A stretch of DNA of 7,844 bases, from NCBI GenBank assembly GCA_007118445.1, contig SKRP01000233.1:1-7844 (forward strand). The letters are read 5' to 3'. Below are positions 1-7,110 of this stretch, piece after piece. How positions within the stretch are numbered: position 1 is the first letter of the stretch; every line of letters begins with the position of its first letter. The notes under the pieces were generated by a model that made no database searches, was not told where the DNA came from, and worked only from the letters and a program-made list of their open reading frames with translations. A program made the translations under genes and the position numbers. Origin of the DNA: Natronohydrobacter sp. GTDB taxonomy: Bacteria; Pseudomonadota; Alphaproteobacteria; Rhodobacterales; Rhodobacteraceae.

Positions 1-216
1 CACCGCTTCGCCCGGTGCGTCGGTGCGCAGGAAAGCATAATGCCCTTTGCGGTTCTTGTTGATCTTGTAGGCCATGGTCTTGACGCCCCAATACTCGTGA
101 TCCACGAGTTTCCCGCCATTATCGGCAAGGACAGCGCCAAAATGTTCGATCAGCGCTTCGGCCTGTGTGTTCGACAGGTCCTGACGCGCGATCATGACAT
201 GCTCATACAGTGGCAT
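1..216 (-). CDS. rpsF: 30S ribosomal protein S6 (N-terminal part, cut by the window edge)
   Basis: This is the first 72 codons of ribosomal protein S6, a small-subunit protein that binds 16S rRNA in the platform as a heterodimer with S18. The start MPLYEHVMIARQDLS and the later WGVKTMAYKINKNRKGHY segment (about residues 43-60) are typical of alphaproteobacterial S6. Family members are roughly 100-140 residues, so about half of the protein is visible and the rest lies left of the window. The ATG at 216 is supported by TGGAGA (221-226) five bases upstream. In this group rpsR and rplI usually follow rpsF in an operon; they would be outside the window, which is inference. The gene is divergent from bioY. 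No damage is seen in the visible part. Confidence 0.95.
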   Translation of the reverse strand, partial: MPLYEHVMIARQDLSNTQAEALIEHFGAVLADNGGKLVDHEYWGVKTMAYKINKNRKGHYAFLRTDAPGEAV

Positions 217-336
217 GTGATCTCCAATCAGTCTCGGGGCGCATTTCAAAAGACGAGGCTACCTCTCTCCGCTCCTGTCTACGAGAGCTGCGCCGGATAA
301 GGGTCACGCGGAAAGATGCTGTGCCTTAGACAAAAC
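217..336 (-). other. 5' leader region of rpsF
   Basis: This is the stretch directly upstream of rpsF on its own strand. It holds the Shine-Dalgarno sequence and several short complementary arms, for example CTCTC/GAGAG and CTCG/CGAG, with a CCG in the segment CTTATCCGGCG (290-300 region, read leftward). Many bacteria carry an S6:S18-binding RNA element with a conserved CCG in the rpsF leader. I cannot confirm that fold by eye, and I found no convincing -35/-10 pair for rpsF. Treat this as an unassigned leader. Confidence 0.25.
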
Positions 337-370
337 CGCCCGGCAGTGCAAGCTGCAACTGGTCCGGGCG
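332..370 (-). terminator. Hairpin with T run, leftward (terminator- or attenuator-like)
   Basis: CGCCCGG (337-343) pairs perfectly with CCGGGCG (364-370). The stem continues inward through CAGT/ACTG and GCA/TGC with small bulges to a three-base loop (351-353). Read on the minus strand, the stem is followed by G and then TTTT (335-332), the layout of an intrinsic terminator. On the plus strand there is no T run. No leftward gene ends here, because bioY to the right runs rightward. It would therefore act on antisense or leader transcripts, or be chance structure in GC-rich DNA. Confidence 0.4.
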
Positions 371-426
371 CAGCGGGCCGCGCGGAAAATGCGCGCATGC
401 TTGCGCCATCACGGCTGCGTGCAGGC

Positions 427-455
427 TTGCCAGCATCCACAGCCTGACGCATAAA
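427..455 (+). promoter_or_regulatory. Candidate sigma70-like promoter for bioY
   Basis: TTGCCA (427-432) and CATAAA (450-455) are separated by 17 bp and match the -35 and -10 consensus at 5/6 and 4/6 positions. The predicted start would give bioY a leader of about 30 bases. I found no TTATMKATAA palindrome, the site of the alphaproteobacterial biotin repressor BioR, in the spacer. The call is weak because short matches arise by chance. Confidence 0.35.
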
Positions 456-490
456 GGCCGGGTATCAAAGTTCCAAAATGGGGGTCCGGA

Positions 491-1063
491 ATGGCTCAAA
501 CTCCTCTCATGACCGCGCTAGGCGCAGATGACACGCTGCTGCGCAAGATCGCGATGGTGGTCTTTGGCTCGGTGCTGGTGGGCATGTCAGCACAAGTCAG
601 TGTGCCGATGTTCCCGGTGCCGATGACGCTGCAGACGCTGGCGATCTCGCTGATCGGCCTGACCTATGGCGCGCGTCTCGCCGGGATCACGCTCGCGGTG
701 TATCTGGCTCAGGCCTCGGCGGGGATGCCATTTTTCGCCGGTGGTGCTGCGGGCATCGTGCATCTCGCTGGTCCGACCGGCGGCTTCCTCATCGGCTTTG
801 TGGCGATGGCCGCGCTGACGGGCTATCTGGTCGAGCGCGGGCTGGACCGTGGTTTCGCGCGGTTGTTCCTCGCGGCCTTTATCCCGGCGCTGCTGCTGTT
901 CGTGCCGGGTGTGCTATGGTTGTGGTTCATCACGCCGCTTGATCTGCAAGGCGCCCTGATGGCGGGGGCTGCGCCGTTCCAACTGGGCGGTCTGGTGAAA
1001 TCGGCAGTTGCGGCCTTGATCGTGACTGGTGCATGGGCGGCATGGAAAAACCGCAAGGCGTGA
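491..1063 (+). CDS. bioY: Biotin transporter BioY (S-component)
   Basis: BioY is the biotin-binding membrane protein of ECF-type vitamin transporters. It works with the BioMN energising module, and solitary BioY proteins have also been reported to support uptake. The 190-residue length is normal. The sequence shows about six hydrophobic segments (roughly residues 18-34, 45-60, 64-80, 88-112, 122-147 and 165-184). It carries the family motifs VPMFPVPMTLQTLAI (38-52) and LAGPTGGFLIG (92-102). The start at 491 has GGGGG (480-484) six bases upstream. No bioM or bioN is adjacent, and an intrinsic terminator follows at once, so the gene appears monocistronic. One oddity: in the usual GDxxK motif near the C-terminus, Lys170 is kept but the Asp position is Gly167 (GGT). 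In characterised BioY proteins this Asp and Lys matter for biotin binding. The family call is firm; full activity is less certain. Confidence 0.95.
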   Translation: MAQTPLMTALGADDTLLRKIAMVVFGSVLVGMSAQVSVPMFPVPMTLQTLAISLIGLTYGARLAGITLAVYLAQASAGMPFFAGGAAGIVHLAGPTGGFLIGFVAMAALTGYLVERGLDRGFARLFLAAFIPALLLFVPGVLWLWFITPLDLQGALMAGAAPFQLGGLVKSAVAALIVTGAWAAWKNRKA

Positions 1064-1086
1064 TCTGACGCTGCTGAATATTCGTT

Positions 1087-1114
1087 AAAGGCGGGCCTTG
1101 GGGTCCGCCTTTTT
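1087..1114 (+). terminator. Intrinsic terminator of bioY
   Basis: AAAGGCGGGCC (1087-1097) pairs with GGTCCGCCTTT (1102-1112) around the tetraloop TTGG: 11 pairs, one of them G-T. The T run reaches 1114. It lies 24 bases after the bioY stop. On the opposite strand the hairpin is followed by only three T residues before AACG, so leftward termination of the purF operon here would be weaker. The last T of the tract is also the last base of the convergent gene's stop codon. Confidence 0.85.
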
Positions 1115-1533
1115 CATGCGCGCCTGTCGTGCAGATCGCGCAAACCCGCTTCGCACAGGCCAAGCGCCAGCCACTGACAGCCCGCGCATAGCTCATTCAG
1201 CGCGCCGGGGGGCACATGCGCGCGGATACGCGCCTGCGCCTCCCCCCAGCTCAGGCAGTCCCCGTCGCGCAGTTCCAACGCCGCCGCATGGCGTGTGTCC
1301 AGAGCGCTGATCTGTTCAGATTTTGCGCAGCCCATGCCGCGCCGATGCGGGCAGGGGGCGCAGATATGGTCGGCCTGAAACGTGACTTCGATCTCGATCG
1401 CATCCCCACCCGGTCCGCGCAACTGCGCGACGATCCCGGCCATATTCGCCGTGAAACGATCCGAATAGCCCTTGCCCTGAAACCCCAGCGCACAGAGGAA
1501 ATGATGCGGGCGGAACGTGACCCGCGCGCTCAT
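1114..1533 (-). CDS. DUF1284 family cysteine-rich small protein
   Basis: This is a 139-residue protein whose opening RPHHFLCALGFQGKGYS (8-24) is the hallmark of the DUF1284 family; no biochemical function is established to my knowledge. It contains eight cysteines, six of them in two equally spaced groups: C58-x2-C61-x7-C69 and C116-x2-C119-x7-C127. C14 and C93 are extra, and H10/H11 are conserved-looking. This spacing suggests binding of metal or Fe-S clusters, which is inference. No signal peptide or membrane segment is seen, so it is likely cytoplasmic. I chose the ATG at 1533 because family homology starts just after it and because its ATGA overlaps the purF stop codon, which implies translational coupling. 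An in-frame upstream start at 1617 would add 28 residues lying wholly inside purF with no family resemblance. Confidence 0.85.
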   Translation of the reverse strand: MSARVTFRPHHFLCALGFQGKGYSDRFTANMAGIVAQLRGPGGDAIEIEVTFQADHICAPCPHRRGMGCAKSEQISALDTRHAAALELRDGDCLSWGEAQARIRAHVPPGALNELCAGCQWLALGLCEAGLRDLHDRRA

Positions 1534-2984
1534 TCTGCTGCGAATTTGGGTTCGAACCCGCGTTCCATCATATCCGAGGGCGCGATGGGATACTCGCCCG
1601 AGAAACAGGCATCGCAATATTGTGGGCAGTCCTTGTCGCGCCCCTGCGCCTCGCCCACTGCGCGGTAGAGCCCATCCAGCGAGACAAAGCGCAAACTGTC
1701 CACGCCGATATAGTCGCGCATCTCGTCCTCAGACATGCTTGCCGCCAGCAGCTTCTCACGCTCGGGCGTGTCCACTCCGTAGAAACACGGCCATGCTGTG
1801 GGCGGCGAGGCGATGCGGAAATGCACCTCTGCCGCGCCGGCCTCGATGATCATTTCCTTGATCTTCTGGCTGGTGGTGCCGCGCACGACCGAATCATCGA
1901 CCAGAATGATCCGCTTGCCCCGGATCAGCGCGCGATTGACATTCAGCTTCAGCCGCACACCCATCGACCGGATCGCCTGCGACGGCTCGATAAACGTGCG
2001 CCCCATATACTGGTTGCGCGTGATCCCCAGCGCGAAGGGAATCCCCGATTCCTGACTGAATCCGATCGCTGCAGGCGTGCCGCTATCGGGCACCGGGCAG
2101 ACCAGATCGGCCTCTACCGGGGCTTCGCGCGCCAGTTCCACACCGATCTGGCGGCGCGTTTCATAGACCGACCGGCCACCATAGAAACTGTCCGGGCGCG
2201 AGAAATAGACATGCTCGAAGATACAGAAGCGCGATTTCTGCGGCCCGAAAGGCTGCATCGACTGCACGCCCTTTGCGTCGATCACCACCATCTCGCCCGG
2301 TTCGATCTCGCGCACGAAATCCGCCCCGATGATGTCGAGCGCGCAGGTTTCCGAGGCCAGCACCCAGCCGCCATGCAGACTGCCCAGCACCAGCGGGCGC
2401 ACGCCCAGAGGGTCACGCACCCCGACCAGCTTGGTGCGCGTCATGGCGACCACGGAAAACGCCCCTTCGGCGCGGCGCAGCGCGTCCTTCATGCGTTCGG
2501 GGATGGTTTTCTGGAACGAGCGCGCCATCAGATGGATCAGACATTCGCTGTCGGAACTGGACTGGAAAATGGATCCGCGCTCGATCAATTCGCGCCGGAT
2601 CGCATCGGCATTGGTGATATTGCCATTATGCGCGATCGCAGCACCACCCATGGCAAATTCGCCGAAAAAGGGCTGGATGTCGCGGATCTGCGTGGCCCCC
2701 TTCGACCCGGCGGTCGAATAGCGCACATGCCCGATCCCGATCGATCCCGGCAGCGCCTCGATCACGCCTGCCTTGGTGAAATTATCCCGCACCAGCCCGA
2801 AGCGATGCGCCGAGTGAAAGCCCGATTCGGGGTGATGGGTGATGATGCCACCGGCTTCTTGTCCGCGATGCTGCAGCGCGTGCAGGCCAAGCGCCACAAA
2901 ATTCGCCGCATCCCCCACCCCGATACATCCGAAAACCCCACATTCCTCGCGCAGTTTGTCGTCATCGAAAGGGTGGCTGAGCAT
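1530..2984 (-). CDS. purF: Amidophosphoribosyltransferase (glutamine PRPP amidotransferase)
   Basis: PurF makes 5-phosphoribosylamine from PRPP and glutamine, the committing step of purine synthesis in the cytosol. It is 484 residues and complete. Residues 1-14 look like the propeptide removed in the Fe-S (Bacillus-like) class, exposing the nucleophile Cys15 in EECGVFGC. The N-terminal glutaminase domain (15 to about 245) includes HALQHRGQEAGG (35-46) and IAHNGNITN (117-125). The phosphoribosyltransferase domain follows, with the PRPP loop IILVDDSVVRGTT (359-371). The four expected [4Fe-4S] ligands are present: C254, C400, C457 and C460 (YCDACFSGEYP). Upstream of the ATG at 2984 only a weak GTGAG-like ribosome site is visible. 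The gene sits 70 bp after cvpA and overlaps the next gene by 4 bp. No repressor site was recognised. Confidence 0.98.
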   Translation of the reverse strand: MLSHPFDDDKLREECGVFGCIGVGDAANFVALGLHALQHRGQEAGGIITHHPESGFHSAHRFGLVRDNFTKAGVIEALPGSIGIGHVRYSTAGSKGATQIRDIQPFFGEFAMGGAAIAHNGNITNADAIRRELIERGSIFQSSSDSECLIHLMARSFQKTIPERMKDALRRAEGAFSVVAMTRTKLVGVRDPLGVRPLVLGSLHGGWVLASETCALDIIGADFVREIEPGEMVVIDAKGVQSMQPFGPQKSRFCIFEHVYFSRPDSFYGGRSVYETRRQIGVELAREAPVEADLVCPVPDSGTPAAIGFSQESGIPFALGITRNQYMGRTFIEPSQAIRSMGVRLKLNVNRALIRGKRIILVDDSVVRGTTSQKIKEMIIEAGAAEVHFRIASPPTAWPCFYGVDTPEREKLLAASMSEDEMRDYIGVDSLRFVSLDGLYRAVGEAQGRDKDCPQYCDACFSGEYPIAPSDMMERGFEPKFAAE

Positions 2985-3054
2985 GGCAGACTCACATGGC
3001 AGGGGCAGTTAGCCGCTATCTACCCGATTGGATGCGGCCTGTCACGCCCTGCGC

Positions 3055-3606
3055 TCAGCGACAGGCGCTCACAAGCTCTTCATATTTGCCGACAAGCCAG
3101 TTTGGTGCATCTTCGGGCACGGCCTGATCCAGATTGCCCGAGAAATTGCCGAAAATACTGGCGGAACGCGAATTTTCCACGATCTCGACCGAGCCGCGCG
3201 GGACCGCGCGGTCAAACACCATCAGCGCAATCGCCACCAGCAGGATGCCGCGCGCGATCCCGAACAGGAACCCGGCCCCCTGATCGACCCCGCCCAGCGC
3301 CGAATTGCGGATGAGGCTGGAAAACAGCGGTGTGAAAAGCGAGGCCAGCACCAGCACCACTGCGAACACCACAGCGAAAGCGGCGATCACGGTCAATTCG
3401 CAGCTGTCGCCGAGGAAATTGCCGATATAGGGCAGCTCGCGCACCAGCGGTTGCACAGCAGGGGCCAGCACGAAGGCCAGCACAGCAGCGGCGATCCAGC
3501 CTGCAATGGCCAGGGTTTCGCGCATGAAGCCGCGCGAATAGGCAAGGATGCCCGAGACGATGATGATCACCGCAACGCCCGCATCCACCAGATTGAAACC
3601 TTCCAT
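3055..3606 (-). CDS. cvpA: CvpA family inner-membrane protein
   Basis: This is a 183-residue membrane protein of the CvpA (colicin V production) family. The name comes from the E. coli gene upstream of purF; the molecular role is still unclear. Four hydrophobic segments are visible at about residues 5-23, 32-54, 70-93 and 110-131. Family motifs are YSRGFMRE (23-30) and GGVDQGAGFLFGIARG (105-120). The C-terminal 50 residues are polar and probably lie outside the membrane. The ATG at 3606 is well supported by AGGAG (3613-3617) six bases upstream. It follows radA by 26 bp and precedes purF by 70 bp, so the three genes are likely co-transcribed. The cvpA-purF pairing matches E. coli and many other proteobacteria. 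Confidence 0.93.
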   Translation of the reverse strand: MEGFNLVDAGVAVIIIVSGILAYSRGFMRETLAIAGWIAAAVLAFVLAPAVQPLVRELPYIGNFLGDSCELTVIAAFAVVFAVVLVLASLFTPLFSSLIRNSALGGVDQGAGFLFGIARGILLVAIALMVFDRAVPRGSVEIVENSRSASIFGNFSGNLDQAVPEDAPNWLVGKYEELVSACR

Positions 3607-3632
3607 GCCGCTCTCCTGTTTCAGGCGGGTGA

Positions 3633-4991
<1,359 letters not shown>

Positions 4992-5075
4992 GGGCGGGGT
5001 TATTGCAGGCCGGGATTGTCCGCGCAAGGCTGCAGCGTGGCCGCGTATCACATCTGGCAATACCCGGCGGGTTGT

Positions 5076-5084
5076 TGCTACACT
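5076..5084 (+). promoter_or_regulatory. Candidate extended -10 promoter for gcdH
   Basis: TGC followed by TACACT (5079-5084) looks like an extended -10 element in the 130-bp radA/gcdH divergent spacer. A poor -35-like CTGGCA lies at 5054-5059 with an over-long 19-bp gap. The predicted start near 5091 would give a leader of about 30 bases containing GGAGG (5110-5114). No equally good promoter was found for radA on the other strand. Confidence 0.4.
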
Positions 5085-5121
5085 CTGCGCGGATAGATGC
5101 AGACCGGATGGAGGATACGCT

Positions 5122-6345
5122 ATGCCACTCGACCGCCCCGCGCTCAAATCCAAGGACGCCCCGGATCTGGGACAGTTTCTCTGGGCGGACCCGTTGAAGC
5201 TGGAAACGCAACTGTCCGAAGACGAACGCATGCTGCGCGACGCCGCGCATGAATTTGCCCAGACGGTCCTGCAACCGCGCGTGACGGCGGCCTACCGCAC
5301 AGAGGCCGCAGCCCCGGATCTGTTCGCGCTGATGGGCGAGGCGGGGCTTCTGGGCGCCACCCTGCCTGAAGCCTATGGCGGGCTGGGGGCATCTTACGTC
5401 ACCTATGGGCTGATCGCGCGGGAAATCGAGCGGGTGGATTCGGGCTATCGGTCGATGATGTCGGTGCAATCCTCGCTGGTGATCTATCCGATCTATGCCT
5501 ACGGGTCCGAAGCACAGCGCGAAAAATACCTGCCCGGCCTGTGTTCGGGCGCGTTGATCGGCTGTTTCGGGCTGACCGAACCCGATGCCGGGTCAGACCC
5601 TGCGGGCATGAAAACCCGCGCCGAGAAAACCGCGACGGGCTACCGGCTGACGGGATCGAAAATGTGGATCTCGAACAGCCCGTTCGCCGATGTTTTTGTC
5701 GTCTGGGCGAAGTCAGACGCGCATGGCGGCAAGATCCGCGGCTTCATTCTGGAAAAGGGCATGGCCGGGCTGTCCGCGCCGAAGATTGAAGGCAAGCTCT
5801 CCTTGCGCGCCTCGACCACCGGCGAGATCGTCATGGACGGGGTCGAGGTCGGCGAAGAGGCGCTTTTGCCCCATGTCGAGGGGCTGAAAGGACCGTTCGG
5901 CTGTCTGAACCGCGCGCGCTACGGCATCGCCTGGGGGGTGATGGGGGCTGCTGAATTCTGCTGGCAGGCCGCGCGGCAATACGGGCTGGACCGCAAGCAA
6001 TTCGGGCGGCCCCTGGCGCAGACGCAGCTTTTCCAGAAGAAACTGGCCGATATGCAGACCGAAATCACGCTGGGGCTGCAAGCGGCCCTGCAGGTGGGGC
6101 GGCTGATGGATCAGGCAGAGGCCGCGCCCGAAATGATCTCGCTCATCAAACGCAACAATTGCGGCAAGGCGCTGGAGATCGCGCGCCATGCGCGTGACAT
6201 GCATGGTGGCAACGGGATCGCGGATGAGTTTCAGGTCATGCGCCATATGGTCAATCTGGAGACGGTGAATACCTATGAGGGGACGCATGATGTGCATGCG
6301 CTCATTCTGGGGCGTGCCCAGACAGGGCTGCAGGCATTCTTCTGA
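5122..6345 (+). CDS. gcdH: Glutaryl-CoA dehydrogenase
   Basis: This is an FAD-dependent acyl-CoA dehydrogenase that oxidises and decarboxylates glutaryl-CoA to crotonyl-CoA, late in lysine, tryptophan and glutarate breakdown. The 407-residue sequence closely tracks mammalian GCDH as I recall it: DSGYRSMMSVQSSLV (106-120), CFGLTEPDAGSDP (148-160), ARYGIAWGVMGAAEFC (265-280), RKQFGRPLA (291-299), KRNNCGKALEIAR (343-355) and NTYEGTHDVHALILGRA (383-399). Glu386 in YEGTHD corresponds to the catalytic base of the family. The start at 5122 has GGAGG (5110-5114) seven bases upstream. The frame is open back to 4654, but that part is antisense to radA. No CoA-transferase for glutarate is adjacent. The gntR gene follows after 42 bp with no terminator seen between them, so co-transcription is likely. 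Confidence 0.96.
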   Translation: MPLDRPALKSKDAPDLGQFLWADPLKLETQLSEDERMLRDAAHEFAQTVLQPRVTAAYRTEAAAPDLFALMGEAGLLGATLPEAYGGLGASYVTYGLIAREIERVDSGYRSMMSVQSSLVIYPIYAYGSEAQREKYLPGLCSGALIGCFGLTEPDAGSDPAGMKTRAEKTATGYRLTGSKMWISNSPFADVFVVWAKSDAHGGKIRGFILEKGMAGLSAPKIEGKLSLRASTTGEIVMDGVEVGEEALLPHVEGLKGPFGCLNRARYGIAWGVMGAAEFCWQAARQYGLDRKQFGRPLAQTQLFQKKLADMQTEITLGLQAALQVGRLMDQAEAAPEMISLIKRNNCGKALEIARHARDMHGGNGIADEFQVMRHMVNLETVNTYEGTHDVHALILGRAQTGLQAFF

Positions 6346-6352
6346 GGGAGAA

Positions 6353-6391
6353 ATGAGTATTTTTGGCAAGATGAAATCAGGGGTCCGATGA
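6353..6391 (+). other. Short intergenic string / possible 12-codon leader ORF
   Basis: The 42-bp gap between gcdH and gntR is almost filled by a tiny open frame, MSIFGKMKSGVR. Its TGA stop (6389-6391) overlaps the gntR ATG as ATGA. A GGGAG lies only two bases before its ATG, which is too close for good initiation, so translation is doubtful. The T-rich core GAGTATTTTTGGCAAGATG (6355-6373) stands out from the GC-rich surroundings. From memory it resembles strings that recur after genes in Rhodobacterales. A repeat or signal sequence may be the better reading than a peptide. Confidence 0.3.
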
Positions 6392-7038
6392 CAGAGCGGG
6401 TGCCTGCGCATCAAACTGCTTACGCGCGGTTGCGTGACATGGTGCTGTTTGGCGAACTGGCACCGGGCGCGGCAGTGACGATCGAAGGTCTGGTCAGCAC
6501 GCTGGACCTCGGGATGACGCCAGTGCGCGAGGCGATCCGGCGGCTGATCGCCGAGCGCGCGCTGGTGATGCAGGGCAACCGGCGCGTGTCGGTGCCGCGG
6601 CTCGATGCGCGGGCGCTGGCGGATCTGGCCTATGCGCGCAGTGCTATCGAAATGGAGCTGGCGCGGCAGGCCATACAGGCAGGTGATGCGGGCCTGGTCG
6701 AGGCGTTGCGCATCGTCGATCTGAGGCTGGATGCGGCGATTGCGGCATCGGATATCCCGGCCTATCTGCGCGAGAATCACGGGTTTCATTTCACGCTCTA
6801 TGCGCGGGCGGGCTCAGAGGTGCTGGAAGGGGTGGCGGCAGCGCTCTGGCTGCGTTTCGGCCCCTCGCTGCGTGCAGTCTGTCTGGGACAGGGCAGGGAC
6901 GGTGCGGATCACCACAAGCGCATGATCGCAGCGCTTGGGGCCGCTGATGAGGGTGCTCTGGTTGCCGCCCTGAATGATGACATCGCGCAGGGCGTTGCGA
7001 ATATCCGGTCGGGGCTGGAGGCCGGGCTTTACGCATGA
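6388..7038 (+). CDS. GntR family transcriptional regulator, FCD (FadR-type) subfamily
   Basis: This is a 216-residue one-component regulator. Residues 8-70 form the GntR winged helix (AYARLRDMVLFGELAPGA, then MTPVREAIRRLIAERAL). Residues about 75-205 form an alpha-helical FCD ligand-binding domain. FCD domains usually bind a metal through D-x3-H, a His in an EHRAIL-like helix, and a final His 22 residues on. Here those positions read N130, H134, H176 and D198, so two ligands differ. AGGGG (6379-6383) lies four bases before the ATG at 6388. The gene is 42 bp after gcdH and 72 bp before the aminotransferase. A palindrome just past its stop is a likely target. The effector is unknown; an amine, an amino acid or a glutarate-type acid would fit the neighbours. 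Confidence 0.93.
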   Translation: MTERVPAHQTAYARLRDMVLFGELAPGAAVTIEGLVSTLDLGMTPVREAIRRLIAERALVMQGNRRVSVPRLDARALADLAYARSAIEMELARQAIQAGDAGLVEALRIVDLRLDAAIAASDIPAYLRENHGFHFTLYARAGSEVLEGVAAALWLRFGPSLRAVCLGQGRDGADHHKRMIAALGAADEGALVAALNDDIAQGVANIRSGLEAGLYA

Positions 7039-7049
7039 TTTGATCAAAT
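7038..7049. promoter_or_regulatory. Perfect 12-bp palindrome, candidate GntR operator
   Basis: ATTTGATCAAAT is a perfect inverted repeat starting at the last base of the gntR stop codon. It ends four bases before the -35 box of the downstream promoter. AT-rich short palindromes of this size are typical binding sites of FCD-type GntR proteins, which tend to act on adjacent genes. Its position suggests control of the aminotransferase gene. Which protein binds it is inference. Confidence 0.5.
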
Positions 7050-7053
7050 TCTC

Positions 7054-7081
7054 TTGACGGTCACCGCGCGCTGCCTATGCT
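7054..7081 (+). promoter_or_regulatory. Sigma70-like promoter of the aminotransferase gene
   Basis: TTGACG (7054-7059) and TATGCT (7076-7081) are 16 bp apart and match the consensus at 5/6 and 4/6 positions, the best promoter in the window. The start would fall near 7088, leaving a leader of about 22 bases that contains GGAGA (7101-7105). This indicates the aminotransferase can be transcribed independently of gcdH-gntR. Confidence 0.68.
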
Positions 7082-7110
7082 GCGCGCAACTTCCCGGATC
7101 GGAGACCGTC

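Noticed and set aside
40..300. 86-codon plus-strand frame at the left edge
   Set aside because: It lies opposite the rpsF start, whose minus-strand translation is plainly S6.
389..398. ATGCGCGCAT palindrome in the rpsF/bioY spacer
   Set aside because: A short GC-alternating palindrome is expected by chance in this composition, and it matches no operator that I know.
1620..3314. 564-codon open frame on the plus strand opposite purF
   Set aside because: It is antisense to a complete PurF with every catalytic motif, and its translation is rich in His, Arg and Asp with no recognisable domain. Long antisense frames are usual opposite high-GC genes.
4992..5231. Upstream extension of the radA reading frame by 80 codons
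   Set aside because: The extension overlaps the start of the divergent gcdH gene and lacks RadA similarity; the family N-terminus begins at 4991.
5713..6789. 358-codon minus-strand frame opposite gcdH and gntR
   Set aside because: It crosses the boundary between two well-supported genes and shows no domain; a frame shadow.
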